Below, in pieces: positions 12,599 to 27,300 of a stretch of DNA of 64,000 nucleotides. The position numbers and the translations under genes are program-made. The number at the start of each line of letters is the position of its first letter. Position 1 is the first letter of the stretch. The notes under the pieces were generated by a model. The model did no database searches. It was given only the letters and a program-made list of their open reading frames with translations, and was not told the origin of the DNA. Source of the stretch: Blasia pusilla (Eukaryota; Marchantiophyta; Marchantiopsida; Blasiales); NCBI GenBank assembly GCA_050084515.1, contig CM114273.1:1674001-1738000 (forward strand), in the 5' to 3' direction.

Positions 12599-15500
12599 AT
12601 GACGATGAAGAGATTACGTGGTGCTTCGATGCGGTCCTTGTCAACATTCGTTCTCGCAGTCTGGTTATTTCTCTTCCTTGTGCCAATTTCATGTCAGGTG
12701 AATGGTCCGATGGCCTGCACCGAAATTGGAAAAATTTGTCCAGCTTATCTTTATTATCTATGTGATGAAAACAAATCTTTGGAGTTCGTGGCAAATATCT
12801 TCGCCGTGCCGATGGAAGCCATCAAAGAACAAAATATACTCGTCCCGACTGGTGGCGTAATTGTGTCTGTCATATGCACCTGCTCAGACCAGCTCCAGTA
12901 TTTGGCAAGCACTGCGTACCGGGTGATGTCAGAAAACAGCACTGAAACTTCGATAGTAGCAGGGCTTTATCAGTCTCTCGGATATCAGACCAACCAAAGT
13001 GTTCACGTTGGGCTAATGGTGCCAATCAGTTTGCTATGTGGTTGTGTTGATAGCATGTCACAACGTCTTCTGACCTATGTGTGGCAAATCAGAGACACGA
13101 TCGAGGCTGTGGCAACGAGATTCAATCGTTCGATTGATGACATCGCGAAACTTAATAACTTGACCAACAGCAGTTTCGTAGCCGATGGTGCTGTTGTCTA
13201 CATTCCCATCTCCGAGAACGGTAGCTATCTGTTCAGTGTATACTACCTTTTTATTTCTCGTTCATGACTCTATCTCCTGCCGGGCAGAAGCATCAGTTGC
13301 TGCATTTCGTATGTTATTGAAGTTCAAACTAGACTCGCCGCAGTCACATACTCACCGACACAATTGTTGAGAGTTGATAAAAGAAAATTTGAGCCTCGAT
13401 GAATTAGTCCAAGATCCAAATACAAATACAGGAACCAGAGGGTTCTTTATGAGTTTGAATGTCATGTAGCGAGGTCAGAAAGTCTCGCAGAGATTTTGTA
13501 TCCAAGGTTTTTACGAGAAAGGAAGGCTCAGGTGTTTCATGAGCTGATAACTACCAGACCATCCCCACTGATGAGCGGATTATTTGGTTTTGGCAGAACT
13601 GAAATCTACAATTAATTTGCCATCATCTTCTGGTAAGGGTCTCGTTCGGGATCTCCATGTTGTAGCTACCAATATATAGTTTTAGGGAAACTCGATTAAC
13701 TCTAACATCTGTACAAACCGCGATCATTGATGTTACTCTCAACCACGACAGTTAGTGCAGAGACTTACGTGGATTAGATCAGTCTCAACTAAGTGAACCA
13801 TTCAGATTGCTCTGGTGCGTAACCATCTGGGTGGGTATGACATTAATTTATCCTCTACCCTTTTTGATGGGTCGCAGGACCAAATCAGTCAGAAGCTGGG
13901 AGCATACCTTTTGGAGCGATTGTGGGCATTGCGATCACGGGGCTATTTCTCGTTGCGGTCATAGCCGCACTTGCCTTCTTCATCCAACGAAGGCAAATGT
14001 GTTCTTATAGACAACGCGATAAGCCTCCACATAATAACGGTATTCCTTCGAGCATTAACAGGTCTCCGGGTTGGCGTGACCGATTTGGTTGTTGCTGGAG
14101 GATCCCGCCTCCTCATCGAAATCCTCATTCAAATGTGAAGCGACATCTCTCTTTGTCTAAAGGTATTACTTCTCTTTATTAGGACTATACCAAGGCACAA
14201 TTGGAAGAAATAATGACTGCTACTCACATTGTACTACTCGAGTGTTTGTCTTCCGGAAATAGAGGAAGTAGCAAGTAATATTGCCACAAGTGTATGAAGA
14301 AATTACTCAGCTCTTTACGGTAAGCTGGGGAGAATCAGGAAGCTATCCTTCGATAAAGTAACAGTGTCAGTCTTAGTCTTACTACTCCCTGATCCTGATT
14401 ATAGCCTTGATCCGGACTACAGATTTGATGAATAATGTGTTCGGCATGGAGAAACCCATCGTCTTCACATACGATGAGATTGTCCAAGCTACACAGGGCT
14501 TTAAGGACTCAAAGCATCTTGGGGCGGGTGCATATGGCTCTGTTTATTCTGGATTACTACGTGAGCAGGTATTTCGTTCGATTTCTCCATCAGAATCAAT
14601 ACCTACCTGCAACCTTTCTAGGAATGAAGAATTGATTTGAAGGGATTCATTGCTTAAATTATCGGGAACTGAAAGATTTTCAACAAACTTGATTTGAATT
14701 TCAAATATTTCGTTGTGTGATTGTCGTGACTCAAGTATTCTAAGCCATATCCAGGACCTCCAGTGTAGATATTTCATCAGATGTCTGAAGTTTCTCCCAC
14801 TGCACATGGCTAATTTTCACCCTGCCTTATGAGTCTTGCCTCACGGACATTGGAAAGAGAAGAACTTGCAGCCTCGTCTCAGATTCTCAGGGCTGTGAAG
14901 CCAAGAAATATCTGTAGTTAGTGGAAATTTGGGCATTGAGTGCCTGCCAACTGATCCAATTAAAATGTGTCCAAAGTAGTTCTGACAAGTTTTGAGCTTT
15001 TCGTTTTTTTCCTTAACTTTATTAGGAGGTCGCGATCAAGCGAATGAAGGCCACAAAGACGAAGGAGTTTCTTGCTGAGTTGAAAGTACTGTGCAAGGTG
15101 CATCATACGAACTTGGTGGAATTGATAGGTTACTCAGTCAGTGAACATGAGCTTTTCCTGGTTTACGAGTATGCAGAAAATCGAGCCGTCAGTGACAGAC
15201 TGCACGACCCACTGTCAAAAGGTTCGTCCAGCCCCTTTTTCACGTCATAGGTTGATTGGAATAGTAGATCTGAGATTACAAGATTCCTGAAATATTCAAG
15301 CCTCGTGTTGGTCCCTAGAACGTTGTTAGTGAAGCTAATCCTGGATCTTTGAGCGGCTTTGCCATATCCCATGATGATTTAAGCTAGGTCTGAGTAGATT
15401 TGACCAGTACTGAAATACGTTTTCCGTGTGCATTCTGAAGCAACTGTTGGGTCTGTATACTACTAGTACCTACGGTTCGTTCTCGTACAGCCGATATATG

Positions 15501-18500
15501 CTCGTGGCCTTGCCTGGTTGGTGCAGATCATACACCATTTAGTTGGAATGCACGTGTCCAAATTGCGTTGGATGCTGCGCGGGGACTCGAGTATATACAC
15601 GAACACACCAAAGCTCATTATGTACACCGTGATGTGAAGACGAGCAATATCCTGCTGGATAGCTACTTTCGAGCCAAAGTAACCATTCTGTTTCACCTGT
15701 CACAGTCTGAAGATGTTCATGAGCTTTAGGTTCTTTTTCGCCCAACCTTCAGAGTCACACAACACAGACTTGACAAGTGCAATTTTACCACGTTATCTTG
15801 TTATAAGAACGTTTGACGAGTGCTACGTCACTCTACGAAGGTTTGGAAGAACTCTCTCTACGAGAATCTCTTTTTTCTGAAGATTGAAATTACGCGCAAA
15901 GAGCTAATTCCATGTATGTCACATGGATTGATGATCAGGTGGCAGATTTTGGCTTGGCTAAGCTCGTTGAACAGTCGAGTGAGAGCGAAGCGACAACGAC
16001 ACGCGTGTGTGGGACCTTCGGTTACCTGGCCCCAGAGTAATTAGCTGAAACGTATCTTTCAGTAGCGAACTCTATGTCGTGAACGAGTTCCCTTCGTGTG
16101 GGATGTCTGCCGCTATGTATGTCCGTATGTATGATCAATTGTTTGCTTTACAAAGATATCACAGATGGACCACAACAAACTGGTAGATGGTTTGGAAATC
16201 ACACCACACGTACGTACGTCAGGATTGCTTGTGCCTAAAGATTCTTGCTGAGATGGATGCACGAGGCCCTTAGTGTTTCAGGGATTGTCTTTGACAAATA
16301 TATACAAAGTACCTCAATCGATTCTGTGTATTTGCCATGCCATCACTCAATAGGTATCTTCGAGACGGACAAGCAACCACAAAAAGTGACGTGTATGCCT
16401 TTGGAGTTGTACTATTTGAACTCATCACTGGAGAGGAGGCCATATCCAAGAGCCGAAGAGTGGCAAACTCACATTCAGAGAGACGATCACTTATCTCTAT
16501 CGTGAGCACTAACTACCTTTCTCCAACTCTGATGCGATACCCTTAATTCTCTCGAGGTGTGGTACGGACAATTTTTAGATTCTCTTATAGGTTAGGCTAG
16601 TTTCCATTTTCCTTTAGTCTTCCTGGCATGAGCCGTTTGGATGGGCGGTAGCGTCCTGTTTCCCAACTCAAAACTACTGGTTCCAGCATTAGCATAGAAT
16701 ATCGTTTTGCGTGGTATAGATCTCGAAAGTTTCTAGGATTTACCTTCTAAATCTGGGTTCAATGAGAGGAAAGAGTGAGGGGTTCAAACATTAAGACTTG
16801 GGAGCCGATCCAGAAGTGGTAGTTATGGAATGGAATACCCGCTCAGTATAAGGTCTGGAAGCTTACATTGGTCTAAAACTAGAATTTGGATTCTAGTCGC
16901 TCTTCAAGAACGTCAGGTGGTGGATTAGGATTTGAATCACTTGAAACCGTTTGCAATCGTATAGCTGGATAGAGTTTTTGCTGTTCATCGTAATGATGCA
17001 AAATCTTATTTGTAAAGTGGTTGTCGTGCAGATGTTGGATGCCCTAGGTGATTGTTCACCCTATAGCGAGGCAAAGTTGAAGTCTTGTGTGGATCCTCTC
17101 CTGCAGGATATATACCCATTGGACTGTGTCTTCAGGGTGCGTCTCCTCTCCGCAAATACTATCATTTTATTGATTATCTTCTTCTTGGCTGGGAGTTGTG
17201 GAATGAGTAAATAATGCATGTCTTTTCCGGCCGATATTTATGATCATCAGTCTATCTGTATGGAAGTCTACAGATGCAAATTCGAGTACTTCAAGAGAGC
17301 TTTTGATCAAAAGTTGACTATTCATTACACGGATTGGATGAGATTCCCAGGGAAATTCGTGGCTCTTCACTCTCTTCCCAACCTTAGTTTAGAAGTGGAG
17401 AAGTCCTCACAGTTATCAAAATGATTATTGAGTTTTTCCCCGAAACACCGACTCCATCCCCTACAATTGTGTTCCACGGTCCGTCTTAGGTGGCCCTGGA
17501 CCTATGATAAGCTCTCAAATATTTTGTATCAGTCGCGTTGCACGATTTTCAGTTTAGTATTCCTCCATCTGTTCATGGACAACTAAAGATGCTGAACCCT
17601 CGTTGACTCTCAATTGCAAGATGAAACAGTTGATTTCCTGCACTGTGAAAGAAGACAGTGGAGATTACAGTGAAGACCATCCTTACAATGCAACGCTAGT
17701 TCTTGTAGAACAACTTACCAAGGTTACGAACGGAGTCTTCCGATTAAAGAGAAAAAGAAACACCACCCATGTAGAAATACGCGGAGTGGAGAAATGCCAT
17801 CGAAGATTCTATGACGAGGGACTCAAAGACCCAACCTAGAGAAGTGCCACAAGGGGCCGAGATGGAGCCAGGGAAATACTCCTCTTAAGAAATCAAGAAA
17901 GTCAACATAAACCTGATCCTTATATACTCCCTGTGAGCATAACTATTGACCTGTTTCATGTCCTGCCCTGTATGTAACGTCGAGGTCGAGATTTCAAGAC
18001 ATTACAAGAATACTTGAGACGTTATCTATGCCAAGTTCAGAGGTGTGCAGTGTATACATAGATCCGTTAGTTTCCTGCTGTGACCTGTCCAGTTGACTCG
18101 AGTCAAATTCTGATACCTTGCACTTTTTCAAGAGTTTTTATCCTGATGTTGATTTTTTGCAACGTGCTCCTAAACGTTGAGAATCTACGGAGTTGAGGGA
18201 CTAAGATATTGTTGAGACAGAGGAAGCTTCTGGCTGCACAGTTCCCCAGCAGCAGTAGGAGTCTTCAGGCCACGTCCAGGCTAGTTTCCTGCACGATCCA
18301 CCACCTCAACCTCCAAACAAACAGAAAACACACTAGGATCACTCCAGCTATTCATGAGACAAGTAGTTGCAATAAGCCATGACAAAGGCCATACAGCGGA
18401 GACACCGTAAAAGCAAGTTAACACATAAGAGCCTTCCTGTAACAGCCTCCTGGCACGAGTGAGTGCCTCACAATGGAACAGATTAGCGTTCCCTCTGTTA

Positions 18501-19226
18501 GTCCCCCTTTCCCGTACTTTCTCATCCTCTTTTGTTCATGTTTTATATTTCTTATCACTTACTGAACAGAGCAACAATATTTACGCCCGGAACATGGAAA
18601 GGAAGGAAAGAGAGGGAAAGCCTCGCCGGAAGGGGGATGACCTAAAAGAAAACCTAATTAGCTAAAACTGCTGTTCCCAAATTTCGAAGAAATTTAGTTA
18701 TCTACTTTAGTAGGTCAGATTAGGTCTGGTCACGAGCAATATAATTCACGCTAATTCTGCTGATTCAATGTAGTGATTTCTGTATGCAGTGCACGTTTAT
18801 TGTGTTTTTGGATTGTAGTGCATTCTCGAGCAGTAAGATCTGGACAACGTGGAAGAGCAATAAAGAGGGATGGTGTCAAAGTAGTTCTCGATGTGGATGT
18901 AGAATGTAATCAATCCGTGATTTTCTTGGCTAGTACGTTGCAGTCAGGGTGTGGGATCTAGTCCAGTATCTTTGAGACTTTGACAGGAAGTGTCTGATGA
19001 AGGTATTCATTCAGCAAAAAAAAGCACCTTATGTTCCGATTATCTGACTCGTTCTTTGCAGATGGCTACGCTCGGACGACAGTGTGTGGAGGAAGATCCT
19101 GTGGTCCGACCAGATATGAAGCAAGTCGTTTTCACCCTTTCCCAAATATTACTTTCTTCCATAGAATGGGAAGCTACCCTTGCTGGGAATAGTCAGGTGT
19201 TCAGTGGTTTGATACAAGGCAGGTAG
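12599..19226 (+). CDS. LYK3: LysM-domain receptor-like kinase, Arabidopsis LYK3 type, 9 exons
   Basis: Plasma-membrane pattern-recognition kinase of the LysM-RLK family, which senses GlcNAc-type glycans. Exons: 12599-13220, 13878-14162, 14405-14568, 15026-15221, 15527-15678, 15939-16036, 16354-16501, 17032-17136, 19062-19226. All introns are GT-AG and all phases agree, giving 644 residues (Arabidopsis LYK3, At1g51940, is about 650). Signal peptide ~1-32; three LysM regions separated by CxC motifs (CTC 93-95, CGC 147-149); transmembrane helix ~221-243. Kinase: glycine loop GAGAYGSV ~342-349, VAIK lysine 362, HRD 456-458, DFG 476-478, APE 504-506, so an RD-type kinase with all catalytic residues. 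The C-terminal residues ([18 protein letters not shown]) are nearly identical to the Arabidopsis protein as I recall it. I took ATG 12599 because it begins the hydrophobic leader; ATG 12605 is an alternative. The ligand is not predictable from sequence. Confidence 0.93.
17137..19061 (+). other. Long last intron of the LYK3-type gene
   Basis: At 1925 bp this is the largest intron of the gene; the others are 236-657 bp. It contains short open frames, for example 17603-17839, with no recognised domain. No transposon motif was found. The size excess may reflect an old insertion. Confidence 0.6.
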
Positions 19227-20394
19227 TCACCGTCTACTCGACATTCCTACAGAACAATAGAGATAAATTTTTTTTCTCCTTTCATGTACAATAATTTTAA
19301 AAATGAATTGCGCATCTCCCCGTTTGAGTACTTGCGAGTCCTCTGAATTAGGAATTTGAGTCATGAATCGTGCGTAGATATTGTAGTTACTTGACGTTGG
19401 GGCATTACCTGTGGGTACTAGTTGACAACCTTATCATGCTTGCATAGATCTTGTTAGAGTTGCGAACAACCAATACAGATGAGCAGTTGGTGGGCGAGTT
19501 AGGAAAACTTTCCAATCATGGGTGACAGGTTGCAGTGAAATGGTCAATACCCTTGGGAATCGCCGAAATTCGTCCCATTTCTTAGTAGAGAAGGTAAGCC
19601 ACTCCCGAAAGAATATCCTTGGGACAAAGTGGGCGTGGAAAATTCATCACCACGAGGATATTTAGAAGAAATCTGTATTGTAAACCTTCTTTCAGCAATT
19701 TATGTAACTAATTTCTGTCTAAGATGTTTCGAGGTTTCACCTAATTTTTACCACTATTGAGAACCCATTTTTTGCAAACTATCCGCATTTTGGGTTTATT
19801 GAGCAATTTCATTCGCTTATGAATTTGATTTGTGAGGTTTTTACGTTACGATTCGTGCGATGCTTTATGAATAGTGTTTCTTCACTTGGTGTGCAACCAG
19901 ATTTTGCAAACTCTCCACGAATGCGGTATTTTCGGACTCGAAGTCGTGGAGAGACGAAACAGGATAATTTCTGATGCTCGAGTGGTACCTCCCAGAAACG
20001 GGATGCAAACCTGATAAAAATTGAACGATGAAAAGTCCATTACTGTGAGACTGTCAATTCATCTGTATGTATGCCGCTTCCCAAGAGTCTGTCTTGAATT
20101 GATTGGCAGTTAACGTCTAAAGCGAAACTGATTAGGCACTCATTGAAATCTGAAACAATCTGATACAAAATACGTTTGTCTACCAGTCAAAGTCTATCGA
20201 GACCCTAACTAGCAAGTTAATGCTACTTCTTCGGACATATTTTTGAGGATTAAAAAATGATGACCCTATAGTCATGGCTCTAGCGATGGATCGGGACGAA
20301 AGGGTTTGGGGTCGAGGTTTCGAGACGAAAGGGATGAGTGGTAAAATTTTTAATGAAAATAAGTACCAGCTAACCTTAAGTTATACTAGTTAGC
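19227..20394. other. 3' flank of the LYK3-type gene
   Basis: The first ~100 bp after the stop are T/A-rich, with an AATAAT-like element near 19290, consistent with a 3' UTR and polyadenylation region. The remainder has no supportable coding frame or repeat. Confidence 0.3.
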
Positions 20395-20790
20395 ATACCT
20401 GGTGCTTAACACACAAATAATTTTATTTTTATTTCAAATTTAAATAAAAAATTTATTTTTAAAATCTTAAAGGAATAAAATAATCTTCTTAAATTTGAGA
20501 GGAGTAGAACTATTCCACTCTTCTGAATAATTCCAATCCTCAATTTAAATTTAAATAATGTCCCACTCCCCTAAATGATTCTATCCTTCCATAAAAGTTT
20601 AAATAATACTCCTCCCCTCCCAATCCTCCCACCAAAATAACACCCATTCATAAGACCATTTCACTCTAACATTCAAATTGATTTTCTCTCCCCAAAATCT
20701 CAAGTGTGAATTAAGGGACAAAATTGTAAACTTGTCACTATTTTGTCTTATTATTTCAATGTTTTGTCTTATTGTGCATACATGTGCGAA
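20395..20790 (-). repeat. Inverted copy of the AT-rich dispersed repeat
   Basis: Read on the minus strand this shows the same ordered motifs as the copies at 290-1210: GACAAAATA...AAGTTTACAA, TTTTGGTGGGA, TTTATGGAAGGAT, ATCATTTAGGGGAGTGGGA, then a long AT-rich end. The LYK3-type gene thus lies between oppositely oriented copies of the same family. Confidence 0.55.
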
Positions 20791-21349
20791 TAATAGCATA
20801 GATGGTAGTGGGACATGAGAAAATATTTTGGTAAGATATATTTTGGAACATGGGTGGCAAGATTTTTTTGAAATTATTTTAATCACGACAGGTCGTGTGG
20901 GCTACACGTAGTGCAATACTATCTCGTTTGGTATCTCGTTTGGCATCCATTTAAGAGCATGTTCCAAAATAATTAAAATTTCCCACCTATAATTGTTGCG
21001 AGACAATGATTGATAAGATGGGCTCTACCTTCTATATTAATTTAAATAATTAGCATGTTTAATTTCTCATGACGCCATATTCGACAAAATAAACATTCAA
21101 AGAGAGTAAGTAGCCAGTCTTATTCAATTTCTCCATTCCTTCTTTGCACATGATACACATATGATCCATGCTTAACATGCTACTTGCCTAGAATAAACCA
21201 TGATACCCATATTATAGTTTTCTTTTCTCATGTGGTTCTTGCTTAAGCCCAATTTTTTTATAATGTCCTAATCTATGTCCCATGGTGATTGTGTTGTTGC
21301 TACAAAATATCAATCACATATCATAATTTCTAGGGTTTGTGTCCTCCCC

Positions 21350-24300
21350 TCATTTTGTAGCCTTGCTTGATTTTTTACTTTCCTTAGATTTTTTTGAGGA
21401 GGCTTCCTTTTCCTTGATAGTGATTATTGATGTACCCTTCATTTTGTTGATGATCATTGTTTCTGTTTCTTGTAACTTTTCCTCAATATCTGTACGCATT
21501 TTCTCCAATTGCTTTGTAACAGCTTCACTTGCAGCTTGTGCAACTTCCTCAGGAATAGTAGCTGGCATTATGTAATCACCATGACCAAGAAACTAGTGTG
21601 ATAACTCTAAAAGATGAGGGCAAGTTACTATGATATCTTATAATTTTCTGATAGATTTACAATATAAGAACTAAAGATGTTAAGGAAATAAAATGGGAAA
21701 ATTTGGAACTATTTTCCTAGACTATTTATTAAATGACCATAAAATTTACTTGCATGAACTTTTATGATGAAGATTAACTTTTTGAGATATCTATGCTACT
21801 AGTGTGACACATAGACTTAGTCTTTTGGAGATGGTACATTTATTGAGGATCCATTAACAATACACGGAAAGCAACACCTCCCAATCCTCTTCCTTGGTAT
21901 ATCCTTCCTCCATTTTTAACACAATGTCATCTAGAGGAATCATTGATCCATTTGTCTCCTCACCCGATATTCCATAGAACTAGAAGCCATGGGAAGATGG
22001 ACTATATACATTAGGTGTCCAAAGGACGAGCAACAAATCTATTAGTACATAATAGCCTCTCGTACACAATCCATGCCCAATTCTTCAATTCTCATCAATG
22101 CATTTGCTCTTTTTGCGTAGGGGAATGGGTTCTTTAAGTTTTCAGAAAATTGTATACAACTATAGTACTCTTGGCAACTTAGAAATTAAAAAAATATGAG
22201 AGCTTACTGCAAATACTATAGAGCAAATAGATTTACATATGCTTAAGCATAATCGACTTTATGTTATCTAAGGTGATGAATTTTTTTAATTATCTATCCC
22301 AAAATTAACTAACATGGGAAAAAATATTTCTGAAGATTCTCCTAATTGACAATAAACATATCATAGTTTATCATTACCTAAACCTCTCTCATATTAAATT
22401 GAAATAAAATTTTATCATTATAAAAGTTTTCTTAGATCTTGAGAGTCTTGCAAACATGAATTTGGCTCATATCTTTATTAAGGTCATATAATCTTCTTAT
22501 GATGGATATTGCAATTTGCAAGACCCTATGTAGTATCTATTAAAAAGTGGGATAATACTTGAATCCAAAATATATTCTGAATTGAATCCATCTACCTTGA
22601 TATCTTTTTTCACAAAATTATAAATTTATCCTTCTAAATTATTTATCTTATACCTCAATCTCCTATATTTTCCTTTCTTTAAACTGAGTTCTGATTTTTT
22701 TTCATATACCTAACTATCCTCAAAATTCACAATATAATATTCCAAATTATTTTTTCTTCGATTAAATTTTTTAAAGGAATTTTTCCTCCTAAACTTAACT
22801 TAAATCTAAAAAATATTATTTTCTTTTATTGCTATAAGATTCACAATAGGTATTTCTTCAATTTAAATGAATATCTTACTTTTTTCAGAATATTTGAACT
22901 TACCATAAACTTAAAATTAGAAAAGTTACAATCATATGAAGCTTACCACGATATGCAGACTCAATGCTTGCGACAATTGCAGCTTCCTCTGCAAGCTTTT
23001 CTGTTTCTTTTAACTTTCGTTCAATTTCCTAAATATTTACACCATAGGATGTCAATTTTCTTGGGGAATAATAAAAGGATTTCTCATTCTCAAGATTCAT
23101 GTACAAGATTGTTTTTACTATTAGATCCAAATATTACCGTTATGAATAGTTAATCATATAGTCCATATTTAAGATTGGAACAAAATGATTGGATTCAAAT
23201 CTAAGAAATGGCACAAGAGAAAAGAAAGGGAAAAGGCATCAACTTTTTGTAATGATAAGCCTTAGTGATATTTTCCCAAAATAAGTAATCAATGTTAGAA
23301 TATGAAGTATGTCACGACTTTTTAGGAGAGATGGGAGAGATCTGGTAGAGCGCCTTCACGAGTAGAGGAGGATAGGATCAGGAGGTCGAGGATGACTAGC
23401 TGAGGTCTTGGGAAACTGAGAGAGCAGGTTTTCCCTTTGTTTCGGCTCATTTGAAGCCATGTAGAGAAACTTACTATTTTGGTTAAGTTTCCATGTTTGG
23501 TAGAGTTTACTTTCCACTTTGGAAAGTAGCCCTTGACCCGCTACAATAGGTCAAGAGCCAAAGAGGTGACCTGCGAGCATAGGTTACCGAGGAGAGAGCT
23601 TGGGAGAGGGAAGGGGGTATACCTCAAGGAGAGACAGATTGAGAGCTTATTCTCTCTTTGTTGAACCCTTGGCACGAGGCGGCGGAGCTATGGTCTCTTG
23701 CCTTGTGAGTGTAGCCCAAGCCTCTCATTAGGAGAGTGGATTTGGTTTGACATTGAGAGAGACATGTGAGAGTGCACACATTTGAGAGCTATGGTGGTGA
23801 GAGAGATTGAATCTTGATTTTACAAAGAGAGAATTTTGGTACTTCTTGTCTCGTTGTTTGGATGCCATGAGTTGGACTGGGATCGTGCATGTTTGTGGGT
23901 AAGTTTTTCGACAACGATGTATGTTGTGTAGCGATGTGTATGCGCACGACAAGTGGAGGAACTAATCAAAATTCATAGTTTGCCTTACTTCAAAGACGTA
24001 TATCTATTAGTTATGAATATTTTTCATCCTAATTCATCATTTTCTTAGTAGATCTCTTCTCTTAGGTCTTCTCTAAATTTTCTTAGTAGATCTCTTCTCT
24101 TTGTCAAGTGAAAATAAAAGTATTTGATTGTATTAAAAGATTTTGTGACTTAAAACAAGGTACATATAATTCCATCAACCTCAATACCTTAAACTATAGT
24201 CCCTTCACCTGTGTAATTATTTAGAGGAGGAGAGGGGCCCTATTAAGAGGGAGGATGGTATGTAAAAAGTTGAGAGATGACTTGAAATACAAAGACCAAT

Positions 24301-27300
24301 AGATAGATATCATACTTCTAGAAAGATGGCCTTTTACCCTTACACATAAAGAACGTTAGTGTAAGTATTGAAAACTATATATTTAAAACATAAAAAATCC
24401 ACCAATCAAGACAAGGCAAGGGCAGTCTGAATAAAGAGAACCTCAAGTTCGGCTTGAAGTTTGGCCATATGGCTCTGTCTTTCTTGTTCAGTTTCTGCCT
24501 CCCTTAATGTTGGTAGCTTAGGAACCAACTCCACAAGATCAACTTTCAATGTCTCCACATCCAAAATGTAAGTTGGAGTGAATGCATATTGGTATAATTT
24601 ATAATGCTTGAAGTAGCTGCAATAATAAAATGAAGAAGCAAGAAAAAAACAGACATATTATACTCATATGTCACATCCAACCTACCATTCAACTATTAAT
24701 GATTTTCAACTTTTCTTATACTAACTGTGAGTTAATTATTGATTCTATAGATTCTCATATATAATAATTAAGCATATGATTTATTTGCTTCTTCGTTGGT
24801 AATTGAAGTAATTATCTTGCATAAAGTATATGCATCTAGCACGAGGGCGTCATTCTTAATTTGAAATAGCCAAATCCTTTTATTAGACCTCCATAATCCT
24901 AAACCATTATTATCAAAAACCATCCAAATTTCATTCATAAATTGAATGAAAGTAGATCATGGAACCTTTTCCTCCTATTGTGATGATCATATATATAAAG
25001 GAGGATCTTATAATTTAAGCGATGACTGTGCATCCCTTCTTTATTCTTGCCTTGGGATTTCCTTTAAAAAAAATACATGAATATAAAACCAAGATGGCAT
25101 ATTTTATCTCTCTCAACATAGGAAGCTTATCATACTTAATTCAAAGATTTAACTACATTTCCATTAATATCAAAGATTTTCTTAAGATGGGCAAAACATA
25201 CCTATTCGTAGATAGATTTCATTCTTCATTTCCGGGAAACAATAATTGGTTTCATTTCCCTAGCCCCTTATACCTCCTCTACCTTGCTTCTCAATCATAT
25301 AATGATATAGTGATTTTTGTTGTAATTAAGACCCCTCAAACTAATGCCACCTCATTCTTAGTCTAAATCATCTAACTTGATAATAGCATGGAAAGGATTC
25401 CCATGTTTATATTTGTAGGAAAATGTGTGTAAGGAAAATTCTCCCCCATTATCTATATCCATCTCTTTAAAGAGGAGTAGAGATTGAGGATCCATCTAAC
25501 GGAAAGACTTCTCCAAAGAGGATTGGACAAAGGTTGATTAGTTTTTCCTAGCTAACCGTCTCATGCTCCCTCTATCTCATCTTTCCACTTCTATTGAAAT
25601 TTCATTAATATGATCTTTCTTCTAAATCTTCTATTGACCCTTGAAAAAGCGTCTATTTCTCTCTTCCCCTTTCTTATTGAAAATTAAAAGAAAAAAACTT
25701 TATTATGAAAAATTTTTTTATGTAAACTAAAAGAATTTATTAGTGTTTTCGAGAAAAAAATGAATTATGAATTAGAAAAGAGCTCATCTTGAAAATTTTA
25801 TGACATTATGCTTATGATGAAGGTTTCCACATTAAAGAAGAACTTCTTACGTATGAAGTAGGTACTGCGTGATTATTTGAAGATCTGCAAGTGAAAATAG
25901 GCTTGTAGAGAATGGAGGCCGTTGTACGGTATGCGTAAGTAGTAGATTCTTTACAAACTCCCAACTCCGCTCCATGGTGAAACGATTTTCTACAATTACC
26001 AATACCACAATCACAACACGACTATTAGTATCATTCTAGTTAGTACTTCAAGTATCCACATTAATCAAAAAATTACTTAAAATTATTTTTTTATTTCAAA
26101 CTTCATTTAAAAATCATTTGAATATTAGTATTGAATTTTGAATATGATTGATCTTTCTGGAAATTATAGACATTTAATTATGAGGAAGTCTCGTCGTACA
26201 TTTTCTACTAATTACTTTAAATATTAATTCTTCATAAATTTCAGGATTTTCTTAGCATTGGAAAAAATCATATTTCATATTAGGCATAAAATTTCTTGTA
26301 TTAAAATTTCTTGATATTCCCCAAATTTCATATGATTATCAAAGTTAGAGGTAAGGAATGGAAAATAATATGTAGAAGCCATATCTCCTTTTTCAAATAC
26401 CAAAATCAAGTATGTCCAATTTAGTGATTGAACAACTTACAAGAATTTAATGAAGGAAGACTCAAAGCACAACTTCAACAACAATTTTGTTCTACAACAT
26501 CCGAATGAGACTTTGAGAGATCGGGCTAAACTTATGTACAGAAATCCTAACAAGAACTTGTGAGCAATGAACATCCTCATTATGAGAATACTAAAGAACT
26601 ATAGCTTATATTTGAATCAATGTGACAATAGACATAGAAGAACCTGTAGCTTGTGTATGGTTGGCTTTGATAATCGAGATAAGAGTTGATATCTTCTCGA
26701 TGGAAAATCCTTGCTCTTGAGCAAATCTAACATCTATTGTTAAGTTGCATGATATATTGGACCATCATGTACATCATCCTTATAAGTATTATAATTGTTA
26801 TGATTCAAAAGTAGTTAACTCATGAAAGGCAAACTAATGGTTGCATAAAGGATTCAAAATAAGATCATGGATGAAAGAAAGTCTTTTTAGAAAAAGGTTA
26901 AATCAAATTGTGTTCAGAGTTATAACTAAAGAAAGGATAGTAAAATAATTTATATAATTATTGGAGAGTGCCTTCTTGATTTGCAAACACCTCTTTGCTT
27001 GACATGTGGCAACTGGGCAACAAATAAATAATTTATATTCAAAATCTAAAGGCAACAAGAAAATATTCCCCCCTTCACTCACGTGCACGGCTCAGACCGC
27101 CCGCTAGTATTATATATGGAAGAATCCTATTAAAGATTATTATAAGATATCTAATTGAATTATGACAAATTTTATCACCAACATGTTCATTACTCAAGCA
27201 AATATTATATCAAAAAATAGAGTCCACCTTCAAAAAAATTTTAATTTGAAAAGAAATAAAATGAATATATAATCCACAAAAAAACTTTTGTGGGAAGACA

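Noticed and set aside
17603-17839. Extra exon of the LYK3-type gene in the last intron
   Set aside because: The flanking exons join in phase and match the known protein without an insertion.
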